Shown here: positions 1 to 7,800 of the stretch, one piece after another
Numbering within the stretch: position 1 is the stretch's first letter
Layout: the number at the start of each line of letters is the position of its first letter
Assembly (NCBI GenBank): GCA_021736565.1
Contig: JAIPFO010000140.1
Coordinates: forward strand, 1 to 8,764
DNA length: 8,764 nt
Direction of reading: 5' to 3'
From: Phycisphaerae bacterium
Lineage (GTDB): Bacteria; Planctomycetota; Phycisphaerae; Sedimentisphaerales; SM23-30
Made by a program: the position numbers and the translations under genes
The notes under the pieces: model-generated
Told to the model about the DNA's origin: nothing
Databases searched by the model: none
What the model saw: the letters and a program-made list of their open reading frames with translations, nothing else

Positions 1-13
1 CTTTCCGCCCATG

Positions 14-53
14 TGGCATTCAATCCAACACAATTTAAGGTATGAAAGTACTC
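14..53 (+). repeat. Probable right end of a short interspersed element (family 2, copy C)
   Basis: This stretch resembles the right end of the element at 1490-1603. It has TGGCATTC (14-21), CACAAT (29-34) and the end motif GTATGAAAGTACTC (40-53), against TGGCATTC, CACAAT and GTACGAATGGACTC in that copy. The motif at 40-53 is also the reverse complement of the left end of that element (GAGTACTTTCGTAT, 1490-1503) with one mismatch. The window starts too late to show whether a whole element lies upstream. It sits immediately before the methylase start. Confidence 0.4.
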
Positions 54-72
54 CGTGAAAGAAATTTTAGCC

Positions 73-954
73 ATGCAGAAATATAGTAAACAAGAGATGT
101 TGTTTGATGATGTTCAAGGCGTCAATGATGTCAATTATTATAAAAAGGGCAACCGGGCGCCTTTTGCGTGGTATGGCGGGAAATACTATTATGCTGAGGG
201 GATCATTAAACATTTTCCCGAGCATCGCGTTTACATTGAACCGTTTGGCGGTGCGGCAAATATCTTACTCAATAAAATTGAAAGCGAAGTTGAAATATTC
301 AATGATCTGGATGGCCGTATCTGCACTTTTTTCAAGGTGCTAAGAGACCGCGAGCAATTTGACGAAATGATCCGGATACTGAACTTAACGCCCTATAGCC
401 GCAGGGATTTTGTTGAAGTAATAACCGGGGATGAACCCAAAACCGATGTGGAAAAAGCATGTCATTTCTTCATAAGGTGTCGGCAAAGCATGGGGGGGCT
501 GGGTATGTCGAAACTGTCTCCCGCCAGTTGGATGGTGAGCTTGCGAACGCGGCGCAACATGGCCGAGCCGGTCTCAAAGTATCTCTCGGCCATAGAGGGC
601 CTGGAAGATATTGCTTCTCGATTTCGCTCGGTCGTCATTGAAAATCGTGATGCGGTCACGCTCATTGAAAAATATGATCGTGATGACGCGCTGTTTTATT
701 GTGATCCACCCTATGTCCCGGAGTCAAGGCACGGAAATCAAGCAACAACATATGGTTGTGAAATGACTGCGGAAGACCATCGGACATTGCTCGATACACT
801 CAAGAAATGCGCCGCCAAGGTGATCGTCAGTGGATACCACTCGGAAATGTATGACAACGCCTTAACGGGATGGAACCAGGAAACATTTAAAGCGAAATCA
901 CAGATATCGAATTCGGGACAGTCACGCACCGAGGTGATTTGGAAAAACTTTTAA
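73..954 (+). CDS. D12-class (Dam-family) DNA N6-adenine methyltransferase, orphan
   Basis: The enzyme should transfer a methyl group from S-adenosylmethionine to adenine N6 in a specific DNA site. In the 293-residue product I see the SAM-binding FAWYGGK (31-37, motif X) and YIEPFGGAAN (54-63, motif I with FxGG), the acidic NDLDG (77-81), the catalytic DPPY (211-214, motif IV), a VIVSGYHSEMYD strand/loop (250-261) and a terminal TEVIW strand typical of this class. Length and motif order X-I-IV are normal for alpha-group Dam-like enzymes, so it looks intact. The start is uncertain: ATG at 73 is chosen over an in-frame GTG at 55 (six residues longer), and neither has a strong Shine-Dalgarno. No restriction endonuclease gene is adjacent, so it is probably an orphan or phage-type methylase. 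The site recognised (GATC or other) cannot be read from the motifs. Short related motifs lie on both sides of the gene (40-53 and 1004-1017). Confidence 0.93.
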   Translation: MQKYSKQEMLFDDVQGVNDVNYYKKGNRAPFAWYGGKYYYAEGIIKHFPEHRVYIEPFGGAANILLNKIESEVEIFNDLDGRICTFFKVLRDREQFDEMIRILNLTPYSRRDFVEVITGDEPKTDVEKACHFFIRCRQSMGGLGMSKLSPASWMVSLRTRRNMAEPVSKYLSAIEGLEDIASRFRSVVIENRDAVTLIEKYDRDDALFYCDPPYVPESRHGNQATTYGCEMTAEDHRTLLDTLKKCAAKVIVSGYHSEMYDNALTGWNQETFKAKSQISNSGQSRTEVIWKNF

Positions 955-1000
955 CCAAAACGATCGCAAGATCCCGGCGACCCCAAACCGCTCAGCGTCA

Positions 1001-1017
1001 AAGGTGCGAAAGTCAAT
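1001..1017 (+). repeat. Short end-like motif of family 2 downstream of the methylase
   Basis: AAGGTGCGAAAGT (1001-1013) matches AAGGTATGAAAGT (37-49) just upstream of the methylase with two mismatches. Its extended form GTGCGAAAGTCAAT matches the reverse complement of the left end of the 4359-4554 element (GTGCGAAAGTTAAC) with two mismatches. There is no further element sequence next to it, so it may be a solo end or chance. Confidence 0.25.
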
Positions 1018-1071
1018 TATAGTGATCGCGATTGAAATTTCCCGTTTAGCCAGATATAAATCTCGCACACG

Positions 1072-1344
1072 TTATGGGTCGGGTGTCTCGTTTTTTTCCT
1101 TTTCAGTCTTTTTATAAAGTTTACCTGTTTTGGCCGAAAAAGAAGATCTGAAAGTTATCGCAGCGGCCGTGGTAGACATGCTAAGCGAAACGAGAAGCAC
1201 GAAATTAATTTTCAATATGACAAATGATATTATTTTCTGGCACCAGGCTTCAGGTAAAAAAAGAGATAAAAATATTCCCGATACAATAAATGTAGCGACG
1301 AACATGAATACGCTGGATAAAATGGGCACAATATTTTTTTTCAT
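1072..1344 (-). CDS. Small two-helix membrane protein, unknown function
   Basis: I do not recognise this 90-residue protein. It starts MKKN and has a hydrophobic helix at about residues 5-30 (ending FLSLFLP). A second hydrophobic stretch runs over about 37-62, followed by a basic and charged tail (AKTGKLYKKTEKEKNE), which is probably cytoplasmic. The reverse strand is preferred over the competing 80-codon forward frame (TTG at 1130). The reverse frame has an ATG preceded by AGGA with 9 bases between, a membrane-type composition and a positively charged N-terminus, while the forward frame has no ribosome-binding site. It lies downstream of the toroid-protein gene on the same strand, beyond a terminator-like hairpin at 1374-1386, and no promoter of its own is obvious. 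It could be a real small gene or a chance open frame. Confidence 0.5.
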   Translation of the reverse strand: MKKNIVPILSSVFMFVATFIVSGIFLSLFLPEAWCQKIISFVILKINFVLLVSLSMSTTAAAITFRSSFSAKTGKLYKKTEKEKNETPDP

Positions 1345-1370
1345 TGATGATATTCCTAACCCGGAAAATT

Positions 1371-1407
1371 AACGACCCCTCGGGTCTTTACGGTAATATA
1401 GGGAATA
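1371..1407 (-). repeat. Hairpin repeat family 1, copy 1 (terminator-like)
   Basis: On the reverse strand the core reads TTACCGTAAAGACCCGAGGG followed by GTCGTTAA. The stem GACCC/GGGTC (1374-1378 with 1382-1386) closes a three-base loop. The flanks match the copies at 4276, 8143 and 8604. It is 3' of the toroid-protein gene in sense orientation (about 215 bases after its stop) and just 5' of the small membrane-protein start. A-rich left and T-containing right flanks are compatible with a weak intrinsic terminator, but the conserved sequence reaches well beyond the stem. Confidence 0.6.
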
Positions 1408-1489
1408 TGGGCGGTTCAGGGGAGGTGTAGGTGAGTTTTTGGAGGCAGTTTTTTCTGACCGATAAGAACATAAATCCTTACTGATAGTT

Positions 1490-1603
1490 GAGTACTTTCG
1501 TATAGGCCCTTGAAAGTCGTTAAAATAATCAGGATGGCATTCTGGCAGCCCTGCGGCGGCAACGCAATAAAACTTATCACAATAAAAAAGTACGAATGGA
1601 CTC
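1490..1603 (+). repeat. MITE-like interspersed element, family 2, copy A (about 114 bp)
   Basis: The left end GAGTACTTTCGTA (1490-1502) and the reverse complement of the right end (GAGTCCATTCGTA, 1603-1591) agree at 11 of 13 positions, so the ends are inverted repeats. Internally GCATTCTGGCAGCCCTGC (1537-1554) matches GCATTCTAACAGCCCTGC at 4475-4492. In both copies exactly 26 bases then separate this block from an AAAAAGTACGAA block. No open frame of note lies inside. The right end abuts and overlaps the TAG stop of the toroid-protein gene, so this element separates that gene from its downstream hairpin. A MITE or other non-autonomous element is the likeliest explanation; no transposase for it is in view. 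Confidence 0.5.
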
Positions 1604-2511
1604 TACCTTTCCAAATGCCCTGACGCCAGCAATCCATAATAACTGTACTCCGCGTCCAGGTCCTCTTCCAGTCGATTCGGCCGAAACCCGCCGCGCGGGT
1701 CGTAGAGTCCCCTGACATATTCGCGGCAGGGGGTTTGGATCGTATCGGGTATGTCATTTATCAGGGACAGGGCATGCAGTCCGACCGCCGTTGAGAGCAG
1801 GTCCGGTTCCTCCAGGATGGGGATCGCCAGGAACCCGCCGTTCGGGTGGTGGCACGCCGCCAGCCAGGCCCCGAGTTCCGGGTCGATGGGGTTGTGGAGT
1901 TGATGCAAAATGGTGATCGCCGCCGCGGTCGAAGGAACCGCCCCGATCGGCAATTGCGGCTCGTTCGCATACCCGCCGTCGGCCGTTCGAAGCGATTCTA
2001 TACAGCCGACCATTCCGCCGGGGTCGGGCAATTCAACGCCCAGGTCCTGGTAGGCGTGCAGGGCAATAAAACAGCCATAAGCCGTGCCCCGTTCGGCCGA
2101 GGGGTTAATATTATACCCCTGGTCCGCACTGGCAAATGTTTCGATTCGCCCCAGGATCTTCGCTTGACGTTCCGCCGGGATCCAATCGCCCGGCAGGTTC
2201 CCCCAGCATCGCGCCAGGCAGGCCAGCTCCAGCAGGTCCATCCCATCGCCATCACCAAACGTTTCGATATATTTCCGCAACCCCTCCGTGTCAAACTCCC
2301 CCGCCAAAACGCTAAGCAACTCCACCGCAAAAATCGTATAATAAAGATCGCTATGAGCCGCTCGCCCCCGATACCCACCATCTGGATTTGCCAATCCCTG
2401 GACAAACCCGGCCATCTCTCTCTTGATAGATTCATTGTGATCAGCACTCTCTTGGATAATGCTGAGAATCTCCTGCCGAATTGTTAATTGTTGATGATGA
2501 TTGTTTGTCAT
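1603..2511 (-). CDS. Prenyltransferase/terpene-cyclase-like alpha/alpha-toroid repeat protein
   Basis: The 302-residue protein has five tandem repeats of the prenyltransferase/squalene-cyclase toroid type. Each has a G-rich turn followed by a helix: PDGGYRG (about 43-49), ADQGYNI (129-135), ADGGYAN (177-183), PNGGFLA (223-229) and PRGGFRP (272-278). The layout recalls the beta subunits of protein prenyltransferases, but the expected zinc ligands (Asp-X-Cys and a later His) are not obvious. The matching places read PDLLSTAV (236-243) and LDAEYSYYG (285-293). I also see no DXDD cyclase motif. There is no signal peptide, so it is probably cytosolic, and the function is unknown. ATG at 2511 is chosen; an upstream TTG (2547) would add 12 Cys/Tyr-rich residues of unlike composition. 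Neither start has a convincing ribosome-binding site. It is divergent from the GH13 gene. Confidence 0.8.
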   Translation of the reverse strand: MTNNHHQQLTIRQEILSIIQESADHNESIKREMAGFVQGLANPDGGYRGRAAHSDLYYTIFAVELLSVLAGEFDTEGLRKYIETFGDGDGMDLLELACLARCWGNLPGDWIPAERQAKILGRIETFASADQGYNINPSAERGTAYGCFIALHAYQDLGVELPDPGGMVGCIESLRTADGGYANEPQLPIGAVPSTAAAITILHQLHNPIDPELGAWLAACHHPNGGFLAIPILEEPDLLSTAVGLHALSLINDIPDTIQTPCREYVRGLYDPRGGFRPNRLEEDLDAEYSYYGLLASGHLER

Positions 2512-2652
2512 AGCATAATATTCTATACAATTCCCAGAACAATACAATGCTGAAATTATCTGGCACTCTTAACAAATAAACTGTAATATTAAGGAAAATT
2601 GAGGCGAAATTGCCTTTTGATGTGGGATCAATTTCTATTAAGGAGTATCACT
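2512..2652. promoter_or_regulatory. Divergent intergenic region between toroid and GH13 genes
   Basis: This AT-rich 141-base stretch must carry the start signals for both flanking genes. On the forward strand a near-perfect Shine-Dalgarno AAGGAG (2640-2645) lies 7 bases before ATG 2653 and decides the GH13 start over an in-frame TTG at 2599. On the reverse strand TTGTAT and TATAGAAT-like hexamers sit just before ATG 2511, too close to the start codon for a normal leader. I cannot assign a -35/-10 pair for either gene with confidence, and I see no clear operator palindrome. Confidence 0.45.
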
Positions 2653-4257
2653 ATGCGACGAATGGGGCCTGAATGGTTAGCCGATGCGGTGTTTTATCAG
2701 ATTTACCCTCAGTCGTTTAATGACAGTAACGGCGATGGGGTCGGCGATATCCCCGGGATCATCTCCAAACTGGACTATGTTCAGTCGCTCGGGGTGGACG
2801 CCCTCTGGCTGAACCCCTGTTTTGAATCGCCGTTTAATGATGCCGGCTATGATGTCGCCGACTATCGCAAGGTGGCCAAACGCTATGGAACCAATCGTGA
2901 TCTGAAGCGATTATTCACCGAAGCGCATAAGCGGGGGATGAAGGTGTGCCTGGACCTGGTGGTGGGCCATACCTCCATTGAGCATAAGTGGTTTAAGGAA
3001 TCATCTAAGGCCAACGCCAATGCGTACAGCGACTACTATATCTGGACGGATGACTGGACTGCTGACGCTGGAAATCTCAATACGATACGCGGCATGGCCG
3101 GGCGGAACGGAAACTTTGTAACGAATTTCTTCTGGTCACAGCCGGCACTCAATTATGGCTTTGCAAAGCCCGACCCCCAGAAGCCCTGGCAACTGGGCGT
3201 CCATCACCCCAGCTGCCAGGCGGTCCTACAGGAGATGATCGACGTCATGCAATTCTGGCTGGATTTGGGGTGCGATGGCTTTCGGGTGGATATGGCCTAT
3301 TGCCTGGTGAAAAATGACCCCGCCTGTAAGCAAACCAGTAAGATATGGCGAGGCGTGCGGAAGATGCTGGATGCCGAGTACCCCCAGGCGGCCCTGATCG
3401 CCGAATGGAATAATCCCGCCGAGGCGATCCAGGCAGGCTTCCATGCGGATTTCATGATCAACTTCGATTGCATCACCGATCCCGGCTGTCTCAACGACGG
3501 CAAATGTCGCGACCCGTTTGCCTACTCGAACGGTGAGCCGTTTTTCAGTAAAGCAGGCAAGGGAGATGTTCACGGGTTCCTGGATACATACCTGGACCAT
3601 TATCACCAGAGCTGCAAGGCCGGCTATATCGCCCTGCCCACCGGCAACCACGACATCATCCGCCTCGGCCAGGGCCGAACCGCCGCCGAGCTGGAGCTGG
3701 TATTCGCGTTTCTCCTAACCATGCCCGGTGTGCCCTTTATTTATTACGGCGACGAGATCGGCATGGACCATCGGCACAATATCCCAACCGTCGAAGGCGG
3801 CTACACCCGAACCGGCGCCCGAACGCCCATGCAGTGGTCACCGGCGAAAAATGCCGGCTTCTCAACCGCCCACCCCAGCAAACTTTATACCCCGGTCGAC
3901 CCGGATAAAGCGCGGGTGTGTGTCGCCGACCAGGAGGACGACGATCATTCGCTATTGAACCGGGTGCGGGCGCTGGTAGCCTTGCGAAAGGGGCATAAGG
4001 CGTTGGGCGGCGATGGCCACTTCGAGGTTTTGTACGCCGAGCCCGGGCAGTGCCCCCTGGTCTATTTGCGAAAGCGCGGACGCGAGCGAATACTCATAGC
4101 GATCAACCCGGCCACCCAACCCGCCGAGGCGATCTTTGCGTCTGAGGATATCCGGCCGGGTGAAGTTTTAATGGGAAGTCGGGTTGATCTGGCCGAAAAA
4201 GGCCCCAAATATCACATAACCGTTCCCGGTTCTGCCTATGCGGTCATAAAGGTTTAG
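2653..4257 (+). CDS. GH13 alpha-glucosidase / oligo-1,6-glucosidase-type glycoside hydrolase
   Basis: This 534-residue enzyme of the alpha-amylase superfamily probably hydrolyses or transfers alpha-glucosyl units from short oligosaccharides in the cytoplasm; no signal peptide is present. The barrel begins WLADAVFYQIYPQSF (8-22), with GDGVGDIPGI next. Conserved regions in order: DLVVGHTS (101-108, region I), QPALNYGF (163-170), GFRVDMA (209-215, nucleophile Asp213), AEWNNP (250-255, acid/base Glu251) and GNHDIIR (331-337, Asp334). They are followed by MPGVPFIYYGDEIGM (357-371) and RTPMQW (390-395), the latter common in oligo-1,6-glucosidase and trehalose-synthase relatives. The catalytic triad is complete. 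Region I has Gly where many family members have Asn before the His. A C-terminal beta-domain ends the protein at about 455-534. Subfamily and substrate (isomaltose, trehalose, sucrose or maltose) cannot be decided by eye. The last 23 codons or so are repeated exactly at 8517-8585. Confidence 0.92.
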   Translation: MRRMGPEWLADAVFYQIYPQSFNDSNGDGVGDIPGIISKLDYVQSLGVDALWLNPCFESPFNDAGYDVADYRKVAKRYGTNRDLKRLFTEAHKRGMKVCLDLVVGHTSIEHKWFKESSKANANAYSDYYIWTDDWTADAGNLNTIRGMAGRNGNFVTNFFWSQPALNYGFAKPDPQKPWQLGVHHPSCQAVLQEMIDVMQFWLDLGCDGFRVDMAYCLVKNDPACKQTSKIWRGVRKMLDAEYPQAALIAEWNNPAEAIQAGFHADFMINFDCITDPGCLNDGKCRDPFAYSNGEPFFSKAGKGDVHGFLDTYLDHYHQSCKAGYIALPTGNHDIIRLGQGRTAAELELVFAFLLTMPGVPFIYYGDEIGMDHRHNIPTVEGGYTRTGARTPMQWSPAKNAGFSTAHPSKLYTPVDPDKARVCVADQEDDDHSLLNRVRALVALRKGHKALGGDGHFEVLYAEPGQCPLVYLRKRGRERILIAINPATQPAEAIFASEDIRPGEVLMGSRVDLAEKGPKYHITVPGSAYAVIKV

Positions 4258-4308
4258 GCTTATTAATAAACCGGTAAATTGCCTATCTTACCATAAAGAC
4301 CCGAAGGG
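4189..4308 (+). repeat. 120-bp exact direct repeat, copy 1 (GH13 3' end plus trailer)
   Basis: These 120 bases are identical to 8517-8636. They cover the end of the GH13 gene from codon Leu513 on, its TAG stop, the trailer and most of the family 1 hairpin. Identity stops inside the 3' arm of that hairpin, where GGG is followed by TCG here and by CAA in the other copy. Upstream of 4189 the two copies are still alignable but diverged. Confidence 0.9.
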
Positions 4309-4318
4309 TCGTTTCGTT
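4276..4318 (+). terminator. Hairpin repeat family 1, copy 2, 3' of the GH13 gene
   Basis: The stem GACCC (4298-4302), loop GAA and GGGTC (4306-4310) begin 40 bases after the GH13 stop. An AAA before the stem can pair with the TTT after a bulged G (4311-4314), and a T-rich run CGTTCCTTTC follows, so a weak intrinsic terminator is plausible. The sequence from AAATT (4276) to GTTTCGTT (4318) is shared with the copy at 8143-8186, more than a simple terminator needs. Confidence 0.6.
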
Positions 4319-4358
4319 CCTTTCAATTGTAATCTCTTTTTGAGACTGGATTATACAA

Positions 4359-4554
4359 GTTAACTTTCGCACTTTTTTATACGTTAATTCATTACCCAGC
4401 AGGGCTTTAGCTTACAAATGGAATAAAGGGTAACAGCGAAATATTACTTGATGTTACAATAAATGTTTCAAAATGCATTCTAACAGCCCTGCATCAACAA
4501 CAAATGAATGATTCAAAGATAAAAAGTACGAAAGCGTACTTAATGGATCAACTC
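4359..4554 (+). repeat. MITE-like interspersed element, family 2, copy B (about 196 bp)
   Basis: The left end CTTTCGCACTTTTTTAT (4364-4380) is matched, inverted, by the right end ATAAAAAGTACGAAAG (4519-4534) with one mismatch and one gap. The block GCATTCTAACAGCCCTGC (4475-4492) and the 26-base spacing after it equal copy A at 1537-1580. Inside, GCAGGGCTTTAG (4399-4410) pairs with CTAACAGCCCTGC (4480-4492), and within that GTAACA (4430-4435) pairs with TGTTAC (4452-4457), so the middle can fold into a long hairpin. A perfect small hairpin AAGTACG-AAAG-CGTACTT (4524-4541) replaces the simpler right end of copy A. No open frame is present. It lies in the AT-rich gap after the GH13 gene. Confidence 0.5.
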
Positions 4555-4567
4555 GAAAAAAGTTGAT
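4547..4567. other. Small perfect hairpin at the element edge
   Basis: ATCAACT (4547-4553) and AGTTGAT (4561-4567) form a 7-bp stem around CGAAAAA, followed by TGATTTTCGTTT. It could be a weak terminator or simply the outer part of the element at 4359-4554. The stem is AT-rich, so its function is doubtful. Confidence 0.25.
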
Positions 4568-4751
4568 TGATTTTCGTTTGTGCAGAAAAAAAATGTTCCT
4601 TTTTCGCGGCTACAGATTTGACTTGTTTTTATTTTTTTATTTTGAAGAGGCGGAATATTAAACTTGAAGACAGAGAGAATATCTGTTTCATTGAATTCGT
4701 CACAAGGTTTGCAATTGGCAAAAATATCCCAGAGGCCACAATACACAATAA
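4568..4751. other. AT-rich non-coding stretch
   Basis: Together with the repeats on its left this makes a gene-free gap of about 570 bases (4258-4824). Open frames of 80-90 codons cross it on both strands. They run through the terminator hairpin at 4752-4785, lack convincing starts and have Phe/Lys-rich low-complexity products, so I treat them as chance. I see no RNA gene or further repeat here. Confidence 0.5.
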
Positions 4752-4785
4752 AAAGGGCTGGCAAAAATATATTTTGCCAGCCTTT
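4752..4785 (-). terminator. Intrinsic terminator of the large secreted-protein gene
   Basis: A strong hairpin pairs AAAGG plus CTGGCAAAA (4752-4766, G4757 bulged) with TTTTGCCAG plus CCTTT (4772-4785) around the loop ATATA. On the reverse strand the stem is followed by TTTTTATTG, the U-tract expected for termination. It lies about 40 bases after the TAG/TAA-side end of the gene at 4825. Confidence 0.9.
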
Positions 4786-4824
4786 GAAAAAATCCATGTT
4801 AATTCGTAACATTCAAAACGTTAC

Positions 4825-7800
4825 CTACAAAACAATCTCCCTCACTTCAATACCACTGCCGCGGACAGAACCGTAGCTTGGAATCTTTACAGTCGCCAAT
4901 GATTTAATCTGAGATTTAATAATTCCATCTGAAGTCGTCCAGTAAGTAATATACTGTTTAATCAACAGAGAAATCTCAATCACTTCTCCCTCACCTGTCA
5001 CCTGGCCCTCTGCGATAAAGGACAGGCTGACCTTATTTTCTACCGCATCATATTTTACGCCATTGACCTTAACCGTTTTCACTCCGGTTATCACACCGCT
5101 GGCAGTGGCCGTTCCTGCCAGGTCAACACTGATACTCGTCCCGGCGGCATCAATATCCAATGAACCACTTACGCTACCCTGGCCATTGGTGCTACCATCA
5201 GCCGGGAATACAACCAGGTCGTTAAAATCGAAAGTGATCGCTCCCATATCGATTTCCTGACCCCAGGAGCCAAGGCATACACCCTGCTCATTCTGATACC
5301 AGTTATAAGTCATCTGCTGAGTATCAAAACCATCATTGCTGGTTACCGTCTCTGTAATATTTCCATCGTAATTAGCAACATTTATCATACACTGGCCGGA
5401 AAATTCATCGCCATATAAATTTCCTTTAATCGTACTGGTATAATTCTCATTACTGGTGCTGTTAAACATGGCCATTTCCATGAATCCGCCAGCCACTGTA
5501 TTGGCCGTATTGCTGATTGCCTCATTATTGGTTTCATCGCTTTCAAGAATATTGTCACTGCTATCTACCACCACAATAGAGTAGTAGTCACCCCCCGGAA
5601 CCGTTGCTGGGAGTAATGCCAATATATTCAATTTTTTCGGCTTACCATTTTTTAGGCCACCCACTTTATAGCCCAAAGTTTCTGCAATAAGAATATCATT
5701 CTGATCGCCGCTTTGGTTTCTCAAATAAACCTGTACATCAACCACATCACTTTTTCCCAGAGCCACATTTCCAGTATTGCCGATCTCTACCAACACTTTC
5801 ATCTTGGTCTTACTGCCCGGTATAATCATGCCCAACCCAGAACTATCGGCAACCGAACAGACCAGATCAACAAACGGTTCGCTGATAACAATCTGCCCGT
5901 CCAAAACCAGTTCGCCCACGGCGTCACCATAGGTATATTGCACCGCGACTTCGTAAATCCCTTCCGGTACACTGTCCGGTATCGTTGGTTTGAGAGTATA
6001 TTTCGCCGCTCTGCCCGATTTAACATTACCAAACTTTACCGTACTTACATCCAGTACAACATCATCGCCACCGCCCACCGGACGCGCCACTACAGCCATA
6101 TCCACCAGGCCCGTCTTTTCTGTAGTGATATTACCAATATTGGTTAGCACGACCGAAATCGAGGTCTTAGCCGCCTCACCCGCTATCACCGCCGAGGGCA
6201 ATGACACTTTACCAGGTGCCATCTCCAACGCGACAAAACCCTCTTGTACCGAAACAATATGATCTTCTACCATTACCAAAGCATCGCCGATACTCGCTTC
6301 AAACACATAATCGCCATCCGCCAAGCCCTCCGGCAAATAAGCCGTCACCGTACAGTTGGCAACCTTACCCGGTTTCAAATTAATTATCGACTTGCCTTCC
6401 AAACGGCCAATTTCGTACAGCTCTTCAGTATCAATATTTTGAACATAAAAATAGATATCAACCGCAGCCCCTTTTTTAAATGTTACCTGAGAGGTGTTTT
6501 CAACCAACGCGGTCAGCGAAATCTTTTCGCCACTGCCGGAAACAACCGATGTTGGCAGTTTTGTGCCAACCACGCTTAATCCAATCCCACTAGAAATTTC
6601 ACTCAATTCCATCGTCACAGGCGCATTGTCCGCCCAATAATCCACTTGCTTTACCATCCCTACCCCAGGGACAATCCACTCATACCAGTCGGGTGATATG
6701 CCCAGATTAAGATTATCAGGATCAACACACTGATAATTGCGAGTTTTATAGGCATCCTGAAACTCACCATAAGGTGTTGTCACATCTTCAATCGCGACTA
6801 TTTCATTGACGACATAGTTTAAATCGTCATCGTCAGGGCTGTAGGTGCTCCATCGAGTACCAACATCAGCGATCTGTTGTTGCAGATAATCCGGGCCTTT
6901 AGAATTGTAACCATATAACTGAGATTCTGTCGATCTTACATAGCCCCAATTTTCATTGCCCTGATCGTTATCGTAATTCAATGAAGTAACATGGAAATAC
7001 TCCATGGAATTGAACGTAGCCTTAGAATCTATTACTAACTGTGTGGTCCATCCGTTATCGTTACCATCTATTCTGTCATAGGTAAATGTCTGCCCGATTG
7101 CCAGAGGCATCAATTTATTTGATGTGTCAATAGCAGACAACTCAGCTAGTTCCGTTAATTTACCGGTTTCAGCAGAAATATCGCCGCCGGCAATCATACC
7201 GATCCCCTCAGCGTAAACATCAAAAGCCGTAACCGAATACCCACTGGTTTGGGTACTTCCGGGTAAGGTTATACCCAGGTTACTGTCATTCCCACTGAAG
7301 TCCAATGCGGTAAATGGATAATCTGTATCAAGATACCAGACAATAACCGTGTTGGTATATTGTGCTGAATAAACGGTGACATCTTGAATAGTAAACAACA
7401 GGACCTGATTGTTTTCTATTTCCGCTGAAGAAAGGTCTTGTTCTACATAATAATAATCCCCTTGATCTAAAAGCATTCCATCGGTAATAGTAGAAAACGA
7501 CCAGCCTGCCGGATGAGCCGTAAGATTCTGATCGGTCGATAAATATAAGTCATCCATCGCAAGCCATTTAACTGTAGTACCGTCATTACTGGCATAAAGC
7601 TGGATAACACCTGAAAAATTACTAATCCCCACACCTTCAATAGCCCCCGAACCATAGGGTACACTTTGAGTACCGGAAATCTCGCTTTTAAACGAGCCGT
7701 TTCTTCCATAAGTCCACTGGAAAGTCTTCTTGCCATGACCAGAAACGCTCAGCGGAAAATAATCCGTAAACATAACCGCCTCCCCAAAAGCCAAACCCGT

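Noticed and set aside
1130..1372. Forward 80-codon frame
   Set aside because: TTG start without a ribosome-binding site, antisense to a better reverse frame with SD and membrane-type helices.
1846..2487. Forward 213-codon frame antisense to the toroid gene
   Set aside because: Arg/Gln/Pro-rich product typical of the antisense of a GC-rich gene; the reverse frame has five clear repeats.
2557..2575. Sigma-54-type promoter (TGGCAC) before the GH13 gene
   Set aside because: The -12 GC element is missing at the required spacing.
3226..3651. Reverse 141-codon frame inside the GH13 gene
   Set aside because: Antisense shadow of a gene with complete catalytic motifs.
4540..4812. Opposed 80-90 codon frames in the gap before the secreted-protein gene
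   Set aside because: Both read through a strong terminator hairpin and lack start signals.
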